Of a stretch of DNA of 64,000 nucleotides, positions 1 through 11,790 are shown piece after piece. The stretch is taken from assembly GCF_002288925.2 (NCBI RefSeq), contig NW_022098072.1, positions 24,443,296 to 24,507,295 of the forward strand, given 5' to 3'. The DNA comes from Delphinapterus leucas. Lineage: Eukaryota; Chordata; Mammalia; Artiodactyla; Monodontidae. The notes under the pieces are model-generated. The model ran no database searches, was not told the DNA's origin, and worked only from the letters and a program-made list of their open reading frames with translations. The position numbers were made by a program, and so were the translations under genes. Position 1 is the stretch's first letter. Every line of letters starts with the position of its first letter.

Positions 1-29
1 GCTGGTTCTTTCCTTGATTATTGTTTCTA

Positions 30-235
30 AAGCAGGTCCCACTAGCTGTTCTTTAGACAGCATCATTTTTATTTCCTTCTTGGCACTTACTACAGGTTGT
101 ATTGATTTCCATTATTTATTTAACTATATATTGTCTGTTTCCCCATTTATTACGTAAGTTCTTTAAGCACAGTCACCTGGTGTATCTTGTTCATTGCATA
201 TTTAATACAGTGCCAAGTGTTCAGAAAGTTTTTAA
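30..235 (+). mobile_element. L2 LINE 3'-end remnant
   Basis: The stretch resembles the diverged L2 3' end: a run like 'tattgtctgtttcccc', then a 'gtaagttctttaagcacag' block, then 'cagtgccaagtgttcagaaag', in the usual L2 order. It is old and non-coding. Boundaries are approximate and the element may start outside the window. Confidence 0.5.
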
Positions 236-239
236 AATT

Positions 240-1794
240 AGGGAATGAAAGGGCACACATTTCACAATTACTGTTTTCTCTTGCTTTGTATTCTTGGAAA
301 CATTAATACAAGTTTCCCAAATACTTCAGTTTCTAAGCTTGAATTATATACATTTCATAAGACTATAAACAGAGCCATCTTTGTTCCTTTTCTCTTAGAG
401 CCCTTATTTGCATTTACTGTATAATATTTCTAGAGTATTTCAGGTTTTACTAACAAATATTTTAAAACCATTAGAAACATTGCTGCTAATATCTATACTT
501 ATGATTAATAAAGTTATGTCGAATTAACTGCTTTAAAAATTGTGGAGATCTATAGGGTACACCATAAAACTAAAAAGCGTACCATAAAAACATCTATGGT
601 ATGTGTAACTACACAAAATACCTACATATAGGCATAGGAAAAGAATTTAGAAGGAAATGTGCAAAATATTAAAGGTATTTACCCAAGGGTAATGGGGTAA
701 TAGGCAATTTTCATTTTCTTCATGTTTTTCAACATTTCCAATCTATATAAAATGAAAGGAATGCATTGTTTTTTACATTAAAAAACAAATATCCATAAAA
801 CCGCTGAACTGGGAAAATAAATTGCCTTTAAGAGCAAGACAAAGCTGCAGAGAGTGGAATGATTAATTTCTTTCATAAGTACTTATTTAGAGTTTTATAT
901 GTTTCTGGGACTGTTGCAGCATGTGTTAGGTTTTCAAAAAAAATCTGGTTTCTACACTTAACTGTATAAGTAAGGCATGTTTACAAATAACTGTAATTAA
1001 AGATGGAATGTTGTAAATTATCATGAAGAATATGAGATACAGAGATGGGAAAGTTCTTTTCCTGGGATGCGATTAGAGAGTGTTTCTCAGGAATGGCCAT
1101 CAGGACCAGCAAGAATGTTAACTATGAGAGGAAGACTGTCCAGATCAAGGGACTAACATCCAGAAAGGTGACCAGGCAGGCAGAGGCAGAGTGTTTTGGT
1201 AAGGGGAAGGAGGCAGATTCATGTGAAAAAGGATGTATCAAAAAAAAAAAGTTCAACCAATGAAAAACATGGAAAGATCCATGGGCCCAGCTTATGGAGT
1301 CACTAGAAGAATGGTCAGGGGAGTAAACCTGTGGTCACTCTGAATTTTGATATGGCAGAAGAGGACCAGCTTGGCAAGGCATTAGATGAGTTGACTTTGG
1401 GATGTCTTTGTGTCTCGTTTCAGAGGTGTGCGTTAAACTGTGAAATGTATGAGCGTAAAGCTCAGGAAAGAGATTCGGGCTGGATGTAAGAATGTTCGAG
1501 TTATCTTTGTAAAATGGTGATTGAAATCACTGGACTGTCTGACATCCTCTAGAGAGTCAATTGAGAGTAAGGACTAAGGCTTTAGTAATCTGGGTATTTT
1601 AATAACCAAATAAAGAGAATGGAGAAAAGGAAACCAGGTAGGAGGCTCCTATGAAAGTTAATGCTAATGAGGGTCAGATGTGGCACCACGGCAGTAGAAT
1701 TGGGAGAGAACAGAAAGATATTAGGGACACCTTTACTTACCTTTCTGTTTTGAAACCGAGTAAGATTAGTAGTATAAGTAGTGTTATTTTATAT
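240..1794. other. Unassigned AT-rich DNA
   Basis: I see no recognisable gene, RNA or repeat family. A 72-codon open frame at 1045-1263 has no domain, ends in a Lys run encoded by an A10 tract (1240-1250) and has no splice or promoter context, so I do not call it. Confidence 0.5.
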
Positions 1795-1796
1795 AG

Positions 1797-1850
1797 GCCC
1801 GGGATTTCCAAACCTTGATACATGTCAGAATCATTTACACAGCTGTCTAA
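1797..1850 (+). mobile_element. Possible MER5-type hAT fragment
   Basis: 'ggatttccaaacctt' followed by 'catgtcagaatcattta' resembles the start of MER5A-like non-autonomous hAT elements. It is short and diverged; chance similarity is possible. Confidence 0.3.
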
Positions 1851-3245
1851 TAATTTAATATACATGATATACATTAATTGAGTGAATGAATAAATTAATG
1901 CTTAACATATGTCTTGAATCATTATTACCAATTCCTTTTTCATTTACATTAACTTGTGGTATTAGAGGACAAAAAATTTCAGTAGGCCTAATAAAATCCA
2001 GTATATTTTTGGCCAGTAATTAATACATTTGGTGTGTGTGATTTTAACATTCACAAAGAAAGAACACCATTTTAACTCATCAGTAGTTAGAGAGATTGAA
2101 AATGTACTAAATTTATACAATTTAAGGTTCTTCATGGCATTTATCTGGCACTTTCCTTTCCTGTGCTGGCAAAGTGACTTTTTATTAGCAGTTATGGGAA
2201 GAGCCATTATATACCCATGATGTCATAGTCAATTCATTGTTGAATCAAATTTACCTCTCTTCATATTTCCCCAGTTTTACACCTGGCCTTGGGTATTTTC
2301 AATGTACAAAATACAAAAGCATAATGACTCCCTGTCTTCCTAAATATACTAGCAACAAAATGAGCTGTTTTTAAAAAATTCTTTTCAACACTAGTCATTG
2401 AGTTCCCTTTTCACACATTCCTGCTGAATTTTAAAATGAATGCTTACTTAAAGGAGAAAAAAGCAATGACCTCCCCAAAGCATGTTCCCACAACTGAATT
2501 GTTAATAATTATTTTTTTCAAAATAAATCAGGAAAAGTGTTTCTTTGAAATTAAATAGAAAACCTGTGCCAACAGTTAATAAAAATTCATCAAATTCAAC
2601 ATCTGTACATGTTTCCATAAGCATAATCATTCTTAAAATAAATCAGCATAGAGAAACTGTCAGATGGGTAATTCTAAAGTCAGAAATATTAAATTTGCAC
2701 GTGTTTATTTTTCATTACAACATAAACACACTTTGATATGTAACTAGTAATGACTCGGATCAGATTGCTTCACATTTGCTACCTCAGTATCTGATTTCAA
2801 ATTTTTTCCTTCCATACTCACTAATATTCAAATATACTCTGTGCTCTCATGACATGCTTATTATTACTATTTTATTCTGCTCTCAAAGGTTATGTATCAT
2901 ACATTTTAATATCATGGAATTGCTATTGAATTGTTAGGAGAAAAGCTTTGAAATTGGCAAAGAGAGACTTAAAGAGAAGAATTTTAAAGTTGAACTACCT
3001 TGAATTACCACTGGGAAATATACATAGGAGACAAGGTTTCAGCCTCCTGAATTCCCTGCCCTTTCTCCTTCACTCTGCTACCTAGAGAAGGTCAGCTAGG
3101 TGAGGTCAGCAGCTATGTAGTTGTCTTTCATTTTACCTAGGTTCCCTGTAGCACGTTACACTTCTGACCTCATATCTCTCTCCTGCCCCTTTTCCTCTCT
3201 ATCTCTCTCGTCCCGCTCTTTCTCACATCCATTCATCTAATTTAA
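1851..3245. other. Unassigned AT-rich DNA
   Basis: No family recognised. Short open frames on both strands (for example 1962-2207 minus, 2029-2220 plus and 2545-2736 plus) overlap each other antisense, lack motifs and look like chance frames. A pyrimidine-rich run lies at about 3177-3225. Confidence 0.5.
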
Positions 3246-3249
3246 CCTA

Positions 3250-3400
3250 CAAGTTGTATGTTAGAGATTAAAAGACTGACAAAGTTTCTTAACCAGTTTT
3301 ACACTGTAAATGAGGAAACTACGTAGGTTGCTTCCATCTATACCATGGTGGGCTTAAGATTTGAATTTAGGGCTATGAAATTCCAAACCAATTATTTCAA
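3250..3400 (-). mobile_element. Possible MIR remnant
   Basis: 'actgtaaatgaggaaact' near 3302-3320 matches the core of reverse-oriented MIR elements. The flanking similarity is weak. Confidence 0.3.
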
Positions 3401-3429
3401 TATACGATGCTTCCATTTTCTTCACCTTC

Positions 3430-3700
3430 ACCAATTAAAATTCAAATTGATTCAAATAATACCTCTTCCAAAAAGTCTTCTTTGATCATTCCAATTGGAA
3501 ATTCTCTCCCCACTATGATACTTTGGTTGTAGTTCTCTTATAGCCCTAAACTTTCCTTATTACTATGTATATAGGTTTATATGGCCAACCAGCTAGATCA
3601 GAAGTTCCTCATGATCAAGAACCATGTCTTATTCACTTCTGTATTCCCCACTCCAAGAGTCTAAGATATACTAGTTGTTTAATAAGTACAGGTGTACTGA
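3430..3700 (+). mobile_element. L2 LINE 3'-end remnant
   Basis: The order of blocks follows the L2 3' terminus: a 'cttccaaaaagtcttctttga' type segment, then 'aaccatgtcttattcact', 'tgtattccccac' and a 'gtttaataagta' tail. Diverged and non-coding. Confidence 0.6.
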
Positions 3701-3915
3701 ATCTAAAGTACTATTGCAATACAATTTTCCTGAGAAGCTTTTACTACTTGAACTTACTGGGATAAGACACAAACTTGTTTCCCTTAGGCAGCATCTGACA
3801 GATTTTTTTAAAAATTTAATCTTTGTTAATTATCCCATTTTTCCTTCTTCTATAGTTAGCTACATATGGTTCAAGCAAAACAACATGGTTGAGAAACTCT
3901 AATATTAAAGAGATT

Positions 3916-3930
3916 AAAACTTCATATCAA
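3916..3930. repeat. Left target-site duplication of L1 tail
   Basis: AAAACTTCATATCAA is repeated at 4102-4116 with two mismatches. It is preceded by TT, giving a TT/AAAA-like L1 endonuclease site. Confidence 0.6.
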
Positions 3931-4101
3931 ACAACAATGATTTACTGTATAGCACAGTGAACTATATTCAATATCTTGTAATAATGTATAATGAAAATGA
4001 ATCTGAAAAAAGACAATGTATATGTATAACTGAATCACTTTGCTGTATACCTGAAACCAACTTGATACTGTAAATCAACTATACTTCAATAAAACAAAGC
4101 A
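3931..4101 (+). mobile_element. Short 5'-truncated L1, 3' UTR only
   Basis: The segment carries the cetartiodactyl L1 3' UTR signature: 'tttactgtatagcacag', 'tgaatcactttgctgta', and 'tcaactatacttcaataaaa' with an AATAAA signal near the end. It stops in an A-rich tail and sits between near-identical 15-bp repeats. It holds no ORF2 sequence, so it is a severely truncated retrotransposition product. The 3' UTR resembles those of the copies ending near 21760, 32200 and 59640 rather than the 10850 copy, so it is a different L1 subfamily. Confidence 0.75.
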
Positions 4102-4116
4102 AAAAGTTCACATCAA
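4102..4116. repeat. Right target-site duplication of L1 tail
   Basis: AAAAGTTCACATCAA, the partner of 3916-3930. It merges with the L1 A-rich tail. Confidence 0.6.
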
Positions 4117-4192
4117 TGTATTTAACAGCATAGTTGTAATATATTCATATGGCCACTGCAGTGGTGAATGAGCATATTTCAACCCAACCCTT

Positions 4193-4205
4193 AAAGAAAT
4201 CATCA
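4193..4205. repeat. Left target-site duplication of long L1
   Basis: AAAGAAATCATCA directly abuts the L1 5' end and is preceded by TT, a good TT/AAAA-type L1 endonuclease target. The partner at 10851-10863 differs by one base. Confidence 0.85.
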
Positions 4206-5780
4206 GAGCTGAGGCTCCAGCTTCGGAGGTCAGACCCCAGGGACAGGACTGGGGTTGGTTGCATGAACACAGCGTGAAGGGGGCTAGTGCACCACAGCTA
4301 GCCAGGAGGGAGTCCGGGAAAAAGTCTGGACCTGCCGAAGAGGCAAGAGACCATTGTTTCGGCGTGTGCGAGGAGAGGGGATTCAGAGCACCACCTAAAC
4401 GAGCTCCAGAGACAGGCGCGAGGCGTGGCTATCAGCGCGGACCCCAGAGACGGGCATGAGACGCTAAGGCTGCTGCTGCTGCCACCAAGAAGCCTGTGTG
4501 CAAGCACAGGTCACTCTCCACACCTCCCCTCCCGGGAGCCTGTGCAGCCCGCCACTGCCAGGGTCCCATGATCCAGGGACAACTTCCCCGGGGAAACACA
4601 CAGCGCGCCTCAGGCTGGTAAAACGTCACACTGGACTCTGCCGCGGCAGGCTCGCCCCGCACTCCGTACCCCTCCCTCCCCCCGGCCTGAGTGAGCCAGA
4701 GCCCCCGAATCAGCTGCTCCTTTAACCCCATTCTATCTGGGCGAGAACAGATGCCCTCAGGCGACCTACACGCAGAGGCGGGGCCAAATCCAAAGCAGAA
4801 CCCCAGGAGCTGTGCCAACAAAGAAGAGAAAGGGAAATCTCTCCCAGCAGCCTCAGGAGCAGTGGACTAAATCTCCACAATCAACTTGATGTACCTGCAT
4901 CTGTGGAATACCTGAATGCACAACGAATCATCCCAAAATTGAGGCGGTGGACTTTGGGAGTAGGATATATATATTTTTTTCCTATTTCTCTTTTTGTGAG
5001 TATGTATGTGTATGCTTCTGTGTCTGATTTTGTCTGTATAGCTCTGCTTTTACCATTTGTTCTAGGGTTCTGTCTGTCCGTTTTTCTTTTTTTTTAGTAT
5101 AGTTTTTAGCATTTGTTATCATTGGTGGACTTCTTTTTTGGTTTGGTTGCTCTCTCTTTTTTTTCTTTTTCCTTATTACTTTTTAATTTTTTTTATTTTA
5201 ATAACTTTCTTTTCTTTTCGTTTTTCTTTCATTCTTTTTTTCTCCCTTTTCTTCTGAGCCATATGGCTGACAGGGTCTTGGTGCTCTGGCCAGTTGTGAG
5301 GCCTGTGCCTCTAAGGTGGGAGAGCCAAGTTAAGGACACTGGTCCATCACACACCTCCCAGCTCCACGTAATATCAAACGGCAAAAGCTCTCCCAGAGAT
5401 CTCCATCTCGATGCTAAGACCCAGCTCCACACAATGACCAGCAACTTCCAGTGCTGGATACCCCATGCCAAACAACTAGCAAGACAGGAACACAACCCCA
5501 CCTATTAGCAGAGAGGCTGCCAAAAATCATAATAAGAGCACAGACACCGCAAAACACACCACCAGACATGGACCTGCCCACCAGAAAGACAAGATCCAGC
5601 CTCATCCACCAGAACAGAGGCACTAGTCCCCTCCACCAGGAAGCCTACACAACCCACTGAACCAACCTTAGCCACTGGGGACAGACACCAAAAACAACAG
5701 GAACTACGGACCTGCAGCCTGCAAAAAGGAGACCCCAAACACAGTAAGTTAAGCAAAACGAGAAAGACAGAGAAACACAT
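4206..5780 (+). promoter_or_regulatory. L1 5' UTR / internal promoter region
   Basis: The first ~700 bases are GC-rich with many CpG, unlike the AT-rich surroundings. They are followed by a long T-rich pyrimidine tract (about 4965-5260) and an A/C-rich segment leading to ORF1. L1 5' UTRs hold an internal RNA polymerase II promoter; I infer that role from position, and I recognise no specific factor site. Overlapping open frames of 64-131 codons on both strands (for example 4432-4821 minus and 5113-5508 plus) are by-products of composition and not genes. Confidence 0.7.
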
Positions 5781-5782
5781 AG

Positions 5783-6647
5783 CAGACGAAGGAGCAAGGT
5801 GAAAACCCACCAGACCAAACAAATGAAGAGGAAGGCAGTCTACCTGAAAAAGAATTCAGAGTAATGATAGTAAAGATGATCCAAAATCTTGGAAATAGAA
5901 TGGAGAAAACACAAGAAACATTTAACAAGGACCCAGAAGAACTAAAGAGTAAACAAACAATGATGAACAACACAATAAATGAAATTTAAAATTCTCTACA
6001 AGGAATCAATAGCAGAATAACTGAGGCAGAAGAATGGATAAGTGACCTGGAAGATAAAACAGTGGAAATAACTACTGCAGAGCAGAATAAAGAAAAAAGA
6101 ATGAAATCAATTGAGGGCAGTCTCAGAGACTTCTGGGACAACAATAAACACACCAACATTCGAATTATAGGGGTCCCAGAAGAAGAAGAGAAAAAGAAAG
6201 GGACTGAGAAAATATTAGAAGAGATTATAGTTGAAAACTTCCCTAATATGGGAAAGGAAATAGTTAATCAAATCCAGGAAGCACAGAAAGCCCCATACAG
6301 GATAAATCCAAGGAGAAACATGCCAAGACACATATTAATCAAAATATCAAAAATGAAATACAAAGAACAAATATTAAAAGCAGCAAGGGAAAAACAACAA
6401 ATAACATATAAGGGAATCCCATAAGGTTAACAGCTGATCTTTCAGCAGAAATTCTGCAAGCCAGAAGGGAGTGGCAGGACATATTTAAAGTGATGAAAGG
6501 GAAAAACCTACAACAAGATTACACTACCCAGAAAGAATCTCATTCAGATTTGACCGAGAAATTAAAACCTTTACAAACAAGCAAAAACAAAGAGAATTCA
6601 GCACCGCCAAACCAGCTTTACAACAAATGCTAAAGGAACTTCTGTAG
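5783..6647 (+). pseudogene. L1 ORF1 (RNA-binding chaperone), broken
   Basis: ORF1 encodes the trimeric nucleic-acid chaperone of the L1 particle. The coiled-coil N-terminal part can be read from about 5819 (T-N-E-E-E-G-S-L-P-E-K-E-F-R-V-M), the RRM-like centre at about 6140-6330 (NIRIIGVPEEEEKKKG) and the C-terminal domain up to TAG 6645-6647. Three lesions are visible. An in-frame TAA lies at 5987-5989. One base is lost near 6415-6420, and another near 6511-6515, so the protein runs through three frames. A TAG at 5780-5782 closes the frame upstream, and the usual start codon region reads ACG at 5758 instead of ATG. Longest surviving piece: 6062-6424, 120 codons. ORF1 identity rests on the family pattern and on its place between the 5' UTR and ORF2. 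Confidence 0.85.
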
Positions 6648-6705
6648 GCAGGAAACACAAGAGAAGGAAAAGACCTACAAAAACAAACCCAAAACAATTA
6701 AGAAA

Positions 6706-9700
6706 ATGGTAATAGGAACATACATATTGATAACTGCCTTAAATGTAAATGGATTAAATGCCCCCACCAAAAGACACAGATACAAATGGATACAAAAACA
6801 AGACCCATATACATGCTATCTACAAGAGACTCATTTCAGACTTACGGACTCATACAGACTGAAAGTGCGAGGATGGAAAAAGATATTCCAGGCAAATGGA
6901 AATCAAAAGAAAGCTGGAGTAGCAATTCACGTATCAGACAAAATAGACTTTAAAATAAAGACTATTACAAGAGACAAAGAAAGACACTATATAATGATCA
7001 AGGGATTAATCCAAGAAGAAGATATAACAATTGTAAATATTTATGCACCCAAAATAGGAGCACCACAAGATATAAGGCAAATGCTAACAGCCATAAAAGG
7101 GGAAATCAACAGTAACACAATCAAGTAGGGGACTTTAACACCCCACTTTCACCAATGGACAGACCATCCAAAATGAAAATAAATAAGGAAACAGAAGCTT
7201 TAAATGATACATTAGACAAGATGGACTTAATTAATATTTATAGGACATTCCATTCAAAAACAACAGAATACGCTTTCTTCTCAAGTGCTCTTGGAACATT
7301 CTGCAGGATAGATCATATCTTGGGTCACAAATCAAGCCTTGGTAAATTTAAGAAAATGGAAATTGTATCAAGTATCTTTTCCGACCACAATGCTATGAGA
7401 CTAGATATCAATTACAGGAAAAAATCTGTAAGAAATACAAACACATGGAGGCTAAAAAATACACTACTTAATACCCAAGAGATCACTGAAGAAATCAAAG
7501 AGAAAATCCAAAAATAACTAGAAACAAATTACAATGACGACCCAAAACCTATGGGATGCAGCAAAATCAGTTCTCAGAGGGAAATTTATAGCAATACAAT
7601 CCTAACTCAAGAAACAAGAAACATCTCAAATAAACAACCTAACTTTCCACCGAAAGGCATCAGAGAAAGAACAAAAAACCCCCAAAGTTACCAGAAGGAA
7701 AGAAATCATAAAGATCAGATCAGAAACAAATGAAAAAGAAATGAAGGAAACAATAGCAAACATCAACAAAACTAAAAGCTGGTTCTTTGAGAAGATAACC
7801 GAAATTGATAAACCATTAGCTAGACTCATCAAGAAAAAAGGGAGAAGACTCAAATCAATAGAATTAGAAATGAAAAAGGAGAAGTAACAACTGACACTGC
7901 CGAAATACATAGGATCATGAGAGATTACTACAAGCAGCTATATACCAATAAAATAGACAACATGTAAAAATGGACAATTTCTTAGAAAAGCACAACCTTC
8001 AGAGACGGACCCAGGAAGAAATTGAAAATATAAACAGACCAATCACAAGCACTGAAATTGAGACTGTGATTAAAAATCTTCCAACAAACAAAAGTCCAGG
8101 ACCAGATGGCTTCACAGGCAAATTCTGTCAAACATTTAGAGAAGAGCTAACACCTATCCTTCTCAAACTCTTCCAAAATATATCCAAGGGAGGAACATTC
8201 CCAAACTCATCCTTGAGGCCACCATCACCCTGATACCAGAACCAGACAAAGATGTCACAAAGAAAGTAAATTATAGGCCAATATCACTGATGAACATAGA
8301 TGCAAAAATCCTCAACAAAATACTAGGAAACAAAATCCAACAGCACATTAAAAGGATCATACACCATGATCAAGTGGGGCTTATCCCAGGAATGCAAGGA
8401 TTCTTCCATATACTCAAATCAGTCAGTGTGATACACCATATTAACAAATTGAAGAATAAAACCAACATGGTCATATCAATAGATGCAGGAAAAGCTTTCA
8501 ACAAAATTCAACACACATTTATGATAAAAACCCTCCAGAAAGTAGGCATAGAGGGAACTTATCTCAACATAATAAAGGCTATATATGACAAACCCACAGC
8601 CAACATCTTTCTCAATGGTGAAAAACTGAAACCATTTCCACTAAGATCGGGAACAAGACAAGGTGGCCCACTCTCACCACTATTATTCAACATAGTTTTG
8701 GAAGTTTTAGCCATAGCAATCAGTGAAGAAAAAGAAATAAAAGGAATCTAAATTGGAAAAAAAGAAGTAAAGCTATCACTGTTTGCAGATGACATGATAC
8801 TACATATAGAGAATCCGAAAGGTGCTCCCAGAAAACTACTAGAGCTAATCAATGAATTTGGTATAGTAGCAGGATACAAAATTAATGCACAGAAATCTCT
8901 TGCATTCCTATACACTAATGATGAAAAATCTGAAAGAGAAATCAAGGAAACACTCCCATTTACCACTGCAACAAAAAGAATAAAATATCTAGGAATAAAC
9001 CTACCTAAGGAGACAAAAGACCTGTATGCAGAAAACTGTAAGACACTAATGAAAGAAGGTAAAGATGACATAAACAGATGGAGAAATATATCATGTTCTT
9101 GGATTGGAAGAATCAACATTGTGAAAATGTTTATACTACCCAAAGCAATCTACAGATTCAATGCAATCCGTATCAAACTTCCAATGCCATTTTTCACAGA
9201 ACTGGAACAAAAAAGTTCACAATTTGTATGAAAACACAAAAGATCCCGAATAGCCAAAGCAATCTTAAGAAAAACGGAGCTGGAGGAATTAGGCGCCCTG
9301 ACTTCAGACTATACTACAAAGCTACAGTAATCAAGACAGTATGGTACTGGCACAAAAACAGAAATATAGATCAATGGAACAGCATAGAAAGTCAAGAGAT
9401 AAACCCACACACATATGGTCACCTTATTTTTGATAAAGGATGCAAGAATATACAGTGGAGAAAAGACAGCCTCTTCAGTAAGTGGTGTTGGGGAAACTGG
9501 ACAGCTACATGTAAAAGAATGAAATTAGAACACTCCCTAACACCATACACAAAAATAAGCTCAAAATGGATCAAAGACCTAAATGTAAGGTCAGACACTA
9601 TAAAACTCTTAGAGGAATACATAGGTAAAACATTCTGTGACATAAATCACAGCAAGATCCTATTTTACTCACCTCCTAGAGAAATGGAAATAAAAACAAA

Positions 9701-10490
9701 AATAAGCAAATGTGACCTAATGAAACTTTAAAGCTTTTGCACAGCAAAGGAAACCATAAACAAGGTGAAAAGACAAACCTCAGAATGGGAGAAAATATTT
9801 GCAAATGAAGCAACTGACAAAGGATTAATCTCCAAAATTTATAAGCAGCTCATGCAGATCAATATCAAAAAAAAATCAAAGAACCCAATCAAAAAATGGG
9901 CAGAAGATCTAAACAGACATTCCTCCAAAGAAGATATGCAGATTGCCAACAAACACATGAAAGGATGCTCAACATCATTAATCATTAGCAAAATGCAAAT
10001 CAAAACTACAATGAGGTATCACCTCACACCAGTCAGAATGGCCATCATCAAAAAATCTACAAACTATAAATGCTGGAGAGGGTATGGAGAAAAGGGAACC
10101 CTCTTGCACTGTTTGTGGGAATGTAAATTGATACAGCCACTATGGAGAACAGTATGGAAGTTCCTTAAAAAACTAAAAATATAACTACCATGCGACCCAG
10201 CAATCCCACTACTGGGCATATACCCTGAGAAAACCATAATTCAAAAAGAGTCATGTACCACAATGTTCATTGCAGCTCTGTTTATGATAGCCAGGACATG
10301 GAAGCAACCTAAGTGTCCATCGACAGATGAATGGATAAAGAAGAATTGGCACATATATACAATGGAATACCATAAAAAGAAACAAAATTGAGTTATTTGT
10401 AGTGAGGTGGATGGACCTAGAGACTGTCATGCAGAGCGAAGTCAGAAAAAGAAAAACAAATACCGTATGCTAAAACATATATGGAATTAA
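6706..10490 (+). pseudogene. L1 ORF2 (endonuclease/reverse transcriptase), broken
   Basis: ORF2 makes the nick and copies L1 RNA at the target. The N-terminal apurinic-type endonuclease is readable: N in ALNVNGLNAPTK, E in LQETHF, Y in IVNIYAPK, GDFN at about 7129-7139 (in the shifted frame), D in RIDHI, and SDHNAM at about 7379. The reverse transcriptase follows, with SPGPDGF near 8092, the [12 protein letters not shown] block near 8656 and an intact FADDM catalytic motif at 8782-8796. The C-terminal Cys-rich segment near 10070-10125 has a Tyr where a Cys is usual (CWRGYGEKG). Lesions: a one-base loss near 7123; TAA 7515-7517; indels between 7600 and 7970; a frameshift near 8205; TAA 8749-8751; TGA 9229-9231; a small deletion near 9275; TAA 9729-9731; TAA 10182-10184. 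The ATG at 6706 lies in the usual short spacer after ORF1. Confidence 0.92.
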
Positions 10491-10850
10491 AAAAAAAAAG
10501 TGGTCATGTAGAGCCTAGGGCCAAGATGAGAATAAAGATACAGATCTACTAGAGAATGGACTTGATGATATGGGGTGGGGGAAGGGTAAGCTGGGACAAA
10601 GTGAGAGAGTGGCATGGACATATATACACTACCAAACATAAAATAGATAGCTAGTGGGAAGCAGCAGTGTAGCACAGGGAGATCTGCTTGGTGCTTTGTG
10701 ACCACCTAGAGGGATGGGATAGGGAGGGTGGAAGGGAGATGCAAGAGGGAGGAGATATGGGGATATATGTATATGTATAGCTGATTCACTTTGTTATAAA
10801 GCATAAACTACCACATCATTGTAAAGCAATTATATTACAATAAAGATGTT
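10491..10850 (+). other. L1 3' UTR with poly(A) signal
   Basis: The purine-rich stretch near 10566-10585 and 10705-10760, then 'gctgattcactttgttata' and AATAAA at 10839-10844, form the L1 3' UTR. The A run at 10851 merges with the right target-site duplication. Confidence 0.85.
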
Positions 10851-10863
10851 AAAAAAATCATCA
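10851..10863. repeat. Right target-site duplication of long L1
   Basis: AAAAAAATCATCA, partner of 4193-4205 with one G/A difference inside the A-rich part. Confidence 0.85.
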
Positions 10864-11289
10864 CATAACTGACAAAGATTTGTCTTTAATATGTATATTC
10901 TCTTTGTTATAGATAAAGAAGGTATTCTAAATGTTACTTAGAAATAACATGGAGAAAATACATAAAACGTAATCCTAATTTTATACAATCAGACTAGGAA
11001 GTTTCAATTTGTGTTTTTTGCATTTTAATCCAGAAATTTATTTCCGTGCTAAGGACGGGATTTTTCAATATAAAAACTTTTCAAATGAGAATATGGTAAA
11101 TATGATGATGTGACATAGTAAAAAGCAGTTGGTTGTATCATAATAGATACATGCCATTGAATGAAATTATCATTAAAAAAATAATACATATGGATGTTTA
11201 AGTTAAACTGCTCTGCAGAAAATATGTGTATTTGATTCAGTTAAAAAAGATGATGATACAACAAAAGTTTACCAGCCTAATTGTTACTT
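10864..11289. other. Unassigned AT-rich DNA
   Basis: No family recognised and no open frame of note between the L1 and the Gly-rich stretch. Confidence 0.5.
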
Positions 11290-11790
11290 CTTTCCATGCA
11301 TGACAACTATGACTTTGGCACATCTACTTGCTGCTCATGAAGATCCATCCAAGAATATTAAAACAGTAGTGGAACCCACCAGGAGAAGACACTATGTACC
11401 ATTAATAAGGTGTTCCTGTGAAGAGTGCTTTACGGGGAAGGATGAACAAATGCAGTTGAACCACTACTCTCTGAAATGCCCTTTTGTTAAAAGAAACAAG
11501 CAGGCAGGGAAAGAGTGACTGGGGTGGTGGTGGTGGTAGTGGTGATGGTAGATGAGGTGGTGGAAGTGGAGGGGGTGGCTGGGATGGTGGAGGAGGTTGG
11601 GAAGTAGGCAGACAATGGGGAGGAAGAGTAGAGAGAAGAAATGGTGGAAGCTGGGGTAGAGAAGATGGTTTCCTGCGAAGGGGAGATCATGGTGGGCAGG
11701 GAGATTACGTGAGAAAAGGGGACTATGGAAAAGAAAGTTATGGAAACCCATATGGAGGAGGTGGTGGTATATCTAGAAGGTAATAAAAAC
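11290..11790 (+). pseudogene. Possible retropseudogene with Gly-rich tail
   Basis: A 72-codon open frame (11300-11518, ending KRNKQAGKE) stops at TGA. In a second frame it is followed by a Gly-rich run (about 11516-11783) that ends in GNPYGGGGGISRR and TAA, with one internal TGA at about 11550. The strong G/T/A bias (GGT/GGA repeats) on one strand stands out in AT-rich DNA. Gly-rich tails ending near YGGG are common in RNA-binding proteins of the hnRNP kind, but I could not match it to a named gene, and the upstream part shows no RRM motif. No introns or clear poly(A) tail are seen. It could equally be a GGT/GGA-type low-complexity expansion. Product unknown. Confidence 0.3.

Larger units (their letters stand above)
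4206..10850 (+). mobile_element. Near-full-length L1 (LINE-1) retrotransposon, inactive
   Basis: About 6.65 kb with all L1 parts in order: a GC-rich 5' UTR (4206 to about 5780), ORF1 (about 5783-6647), a short spacer, ORF2 (6706 to about 10490) and a 3' UTR with AATAAA at 10839-10844 just before the A tail. It is bounded by 13-bp duplications with one mismatch. The 5' duplication meets the start of a 1.5-kb 5' UTR, so the copy looks essentially full length. Both ORFs carry stops and frameshifts, so it cannot move on its own. The family is the cetartiodactyl-type L1, judged from the 3' UTR and the ORF sequences shared with the inverted copy at 12281-14238. Age is intermediate: the duplications are still almost identical but the ORFs are clearly decayed. 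Confidence 0.93.

Noticed and set aside
4259..5822. Many overlapping open frames of 64-131 codons on both strands
   Set aside because: They lie in the L1 5' UTR, overlap antisense and have no domains. GC-rich and T-rich composition explains them.
8748..9143. 131-codon minus-strand frame
   Set aside because: It is the antisense shadow of L1 ORF2. The same kind of shadow recurs at 7626-7910, 30707-31033, 31094-31435 and 58806-59090.
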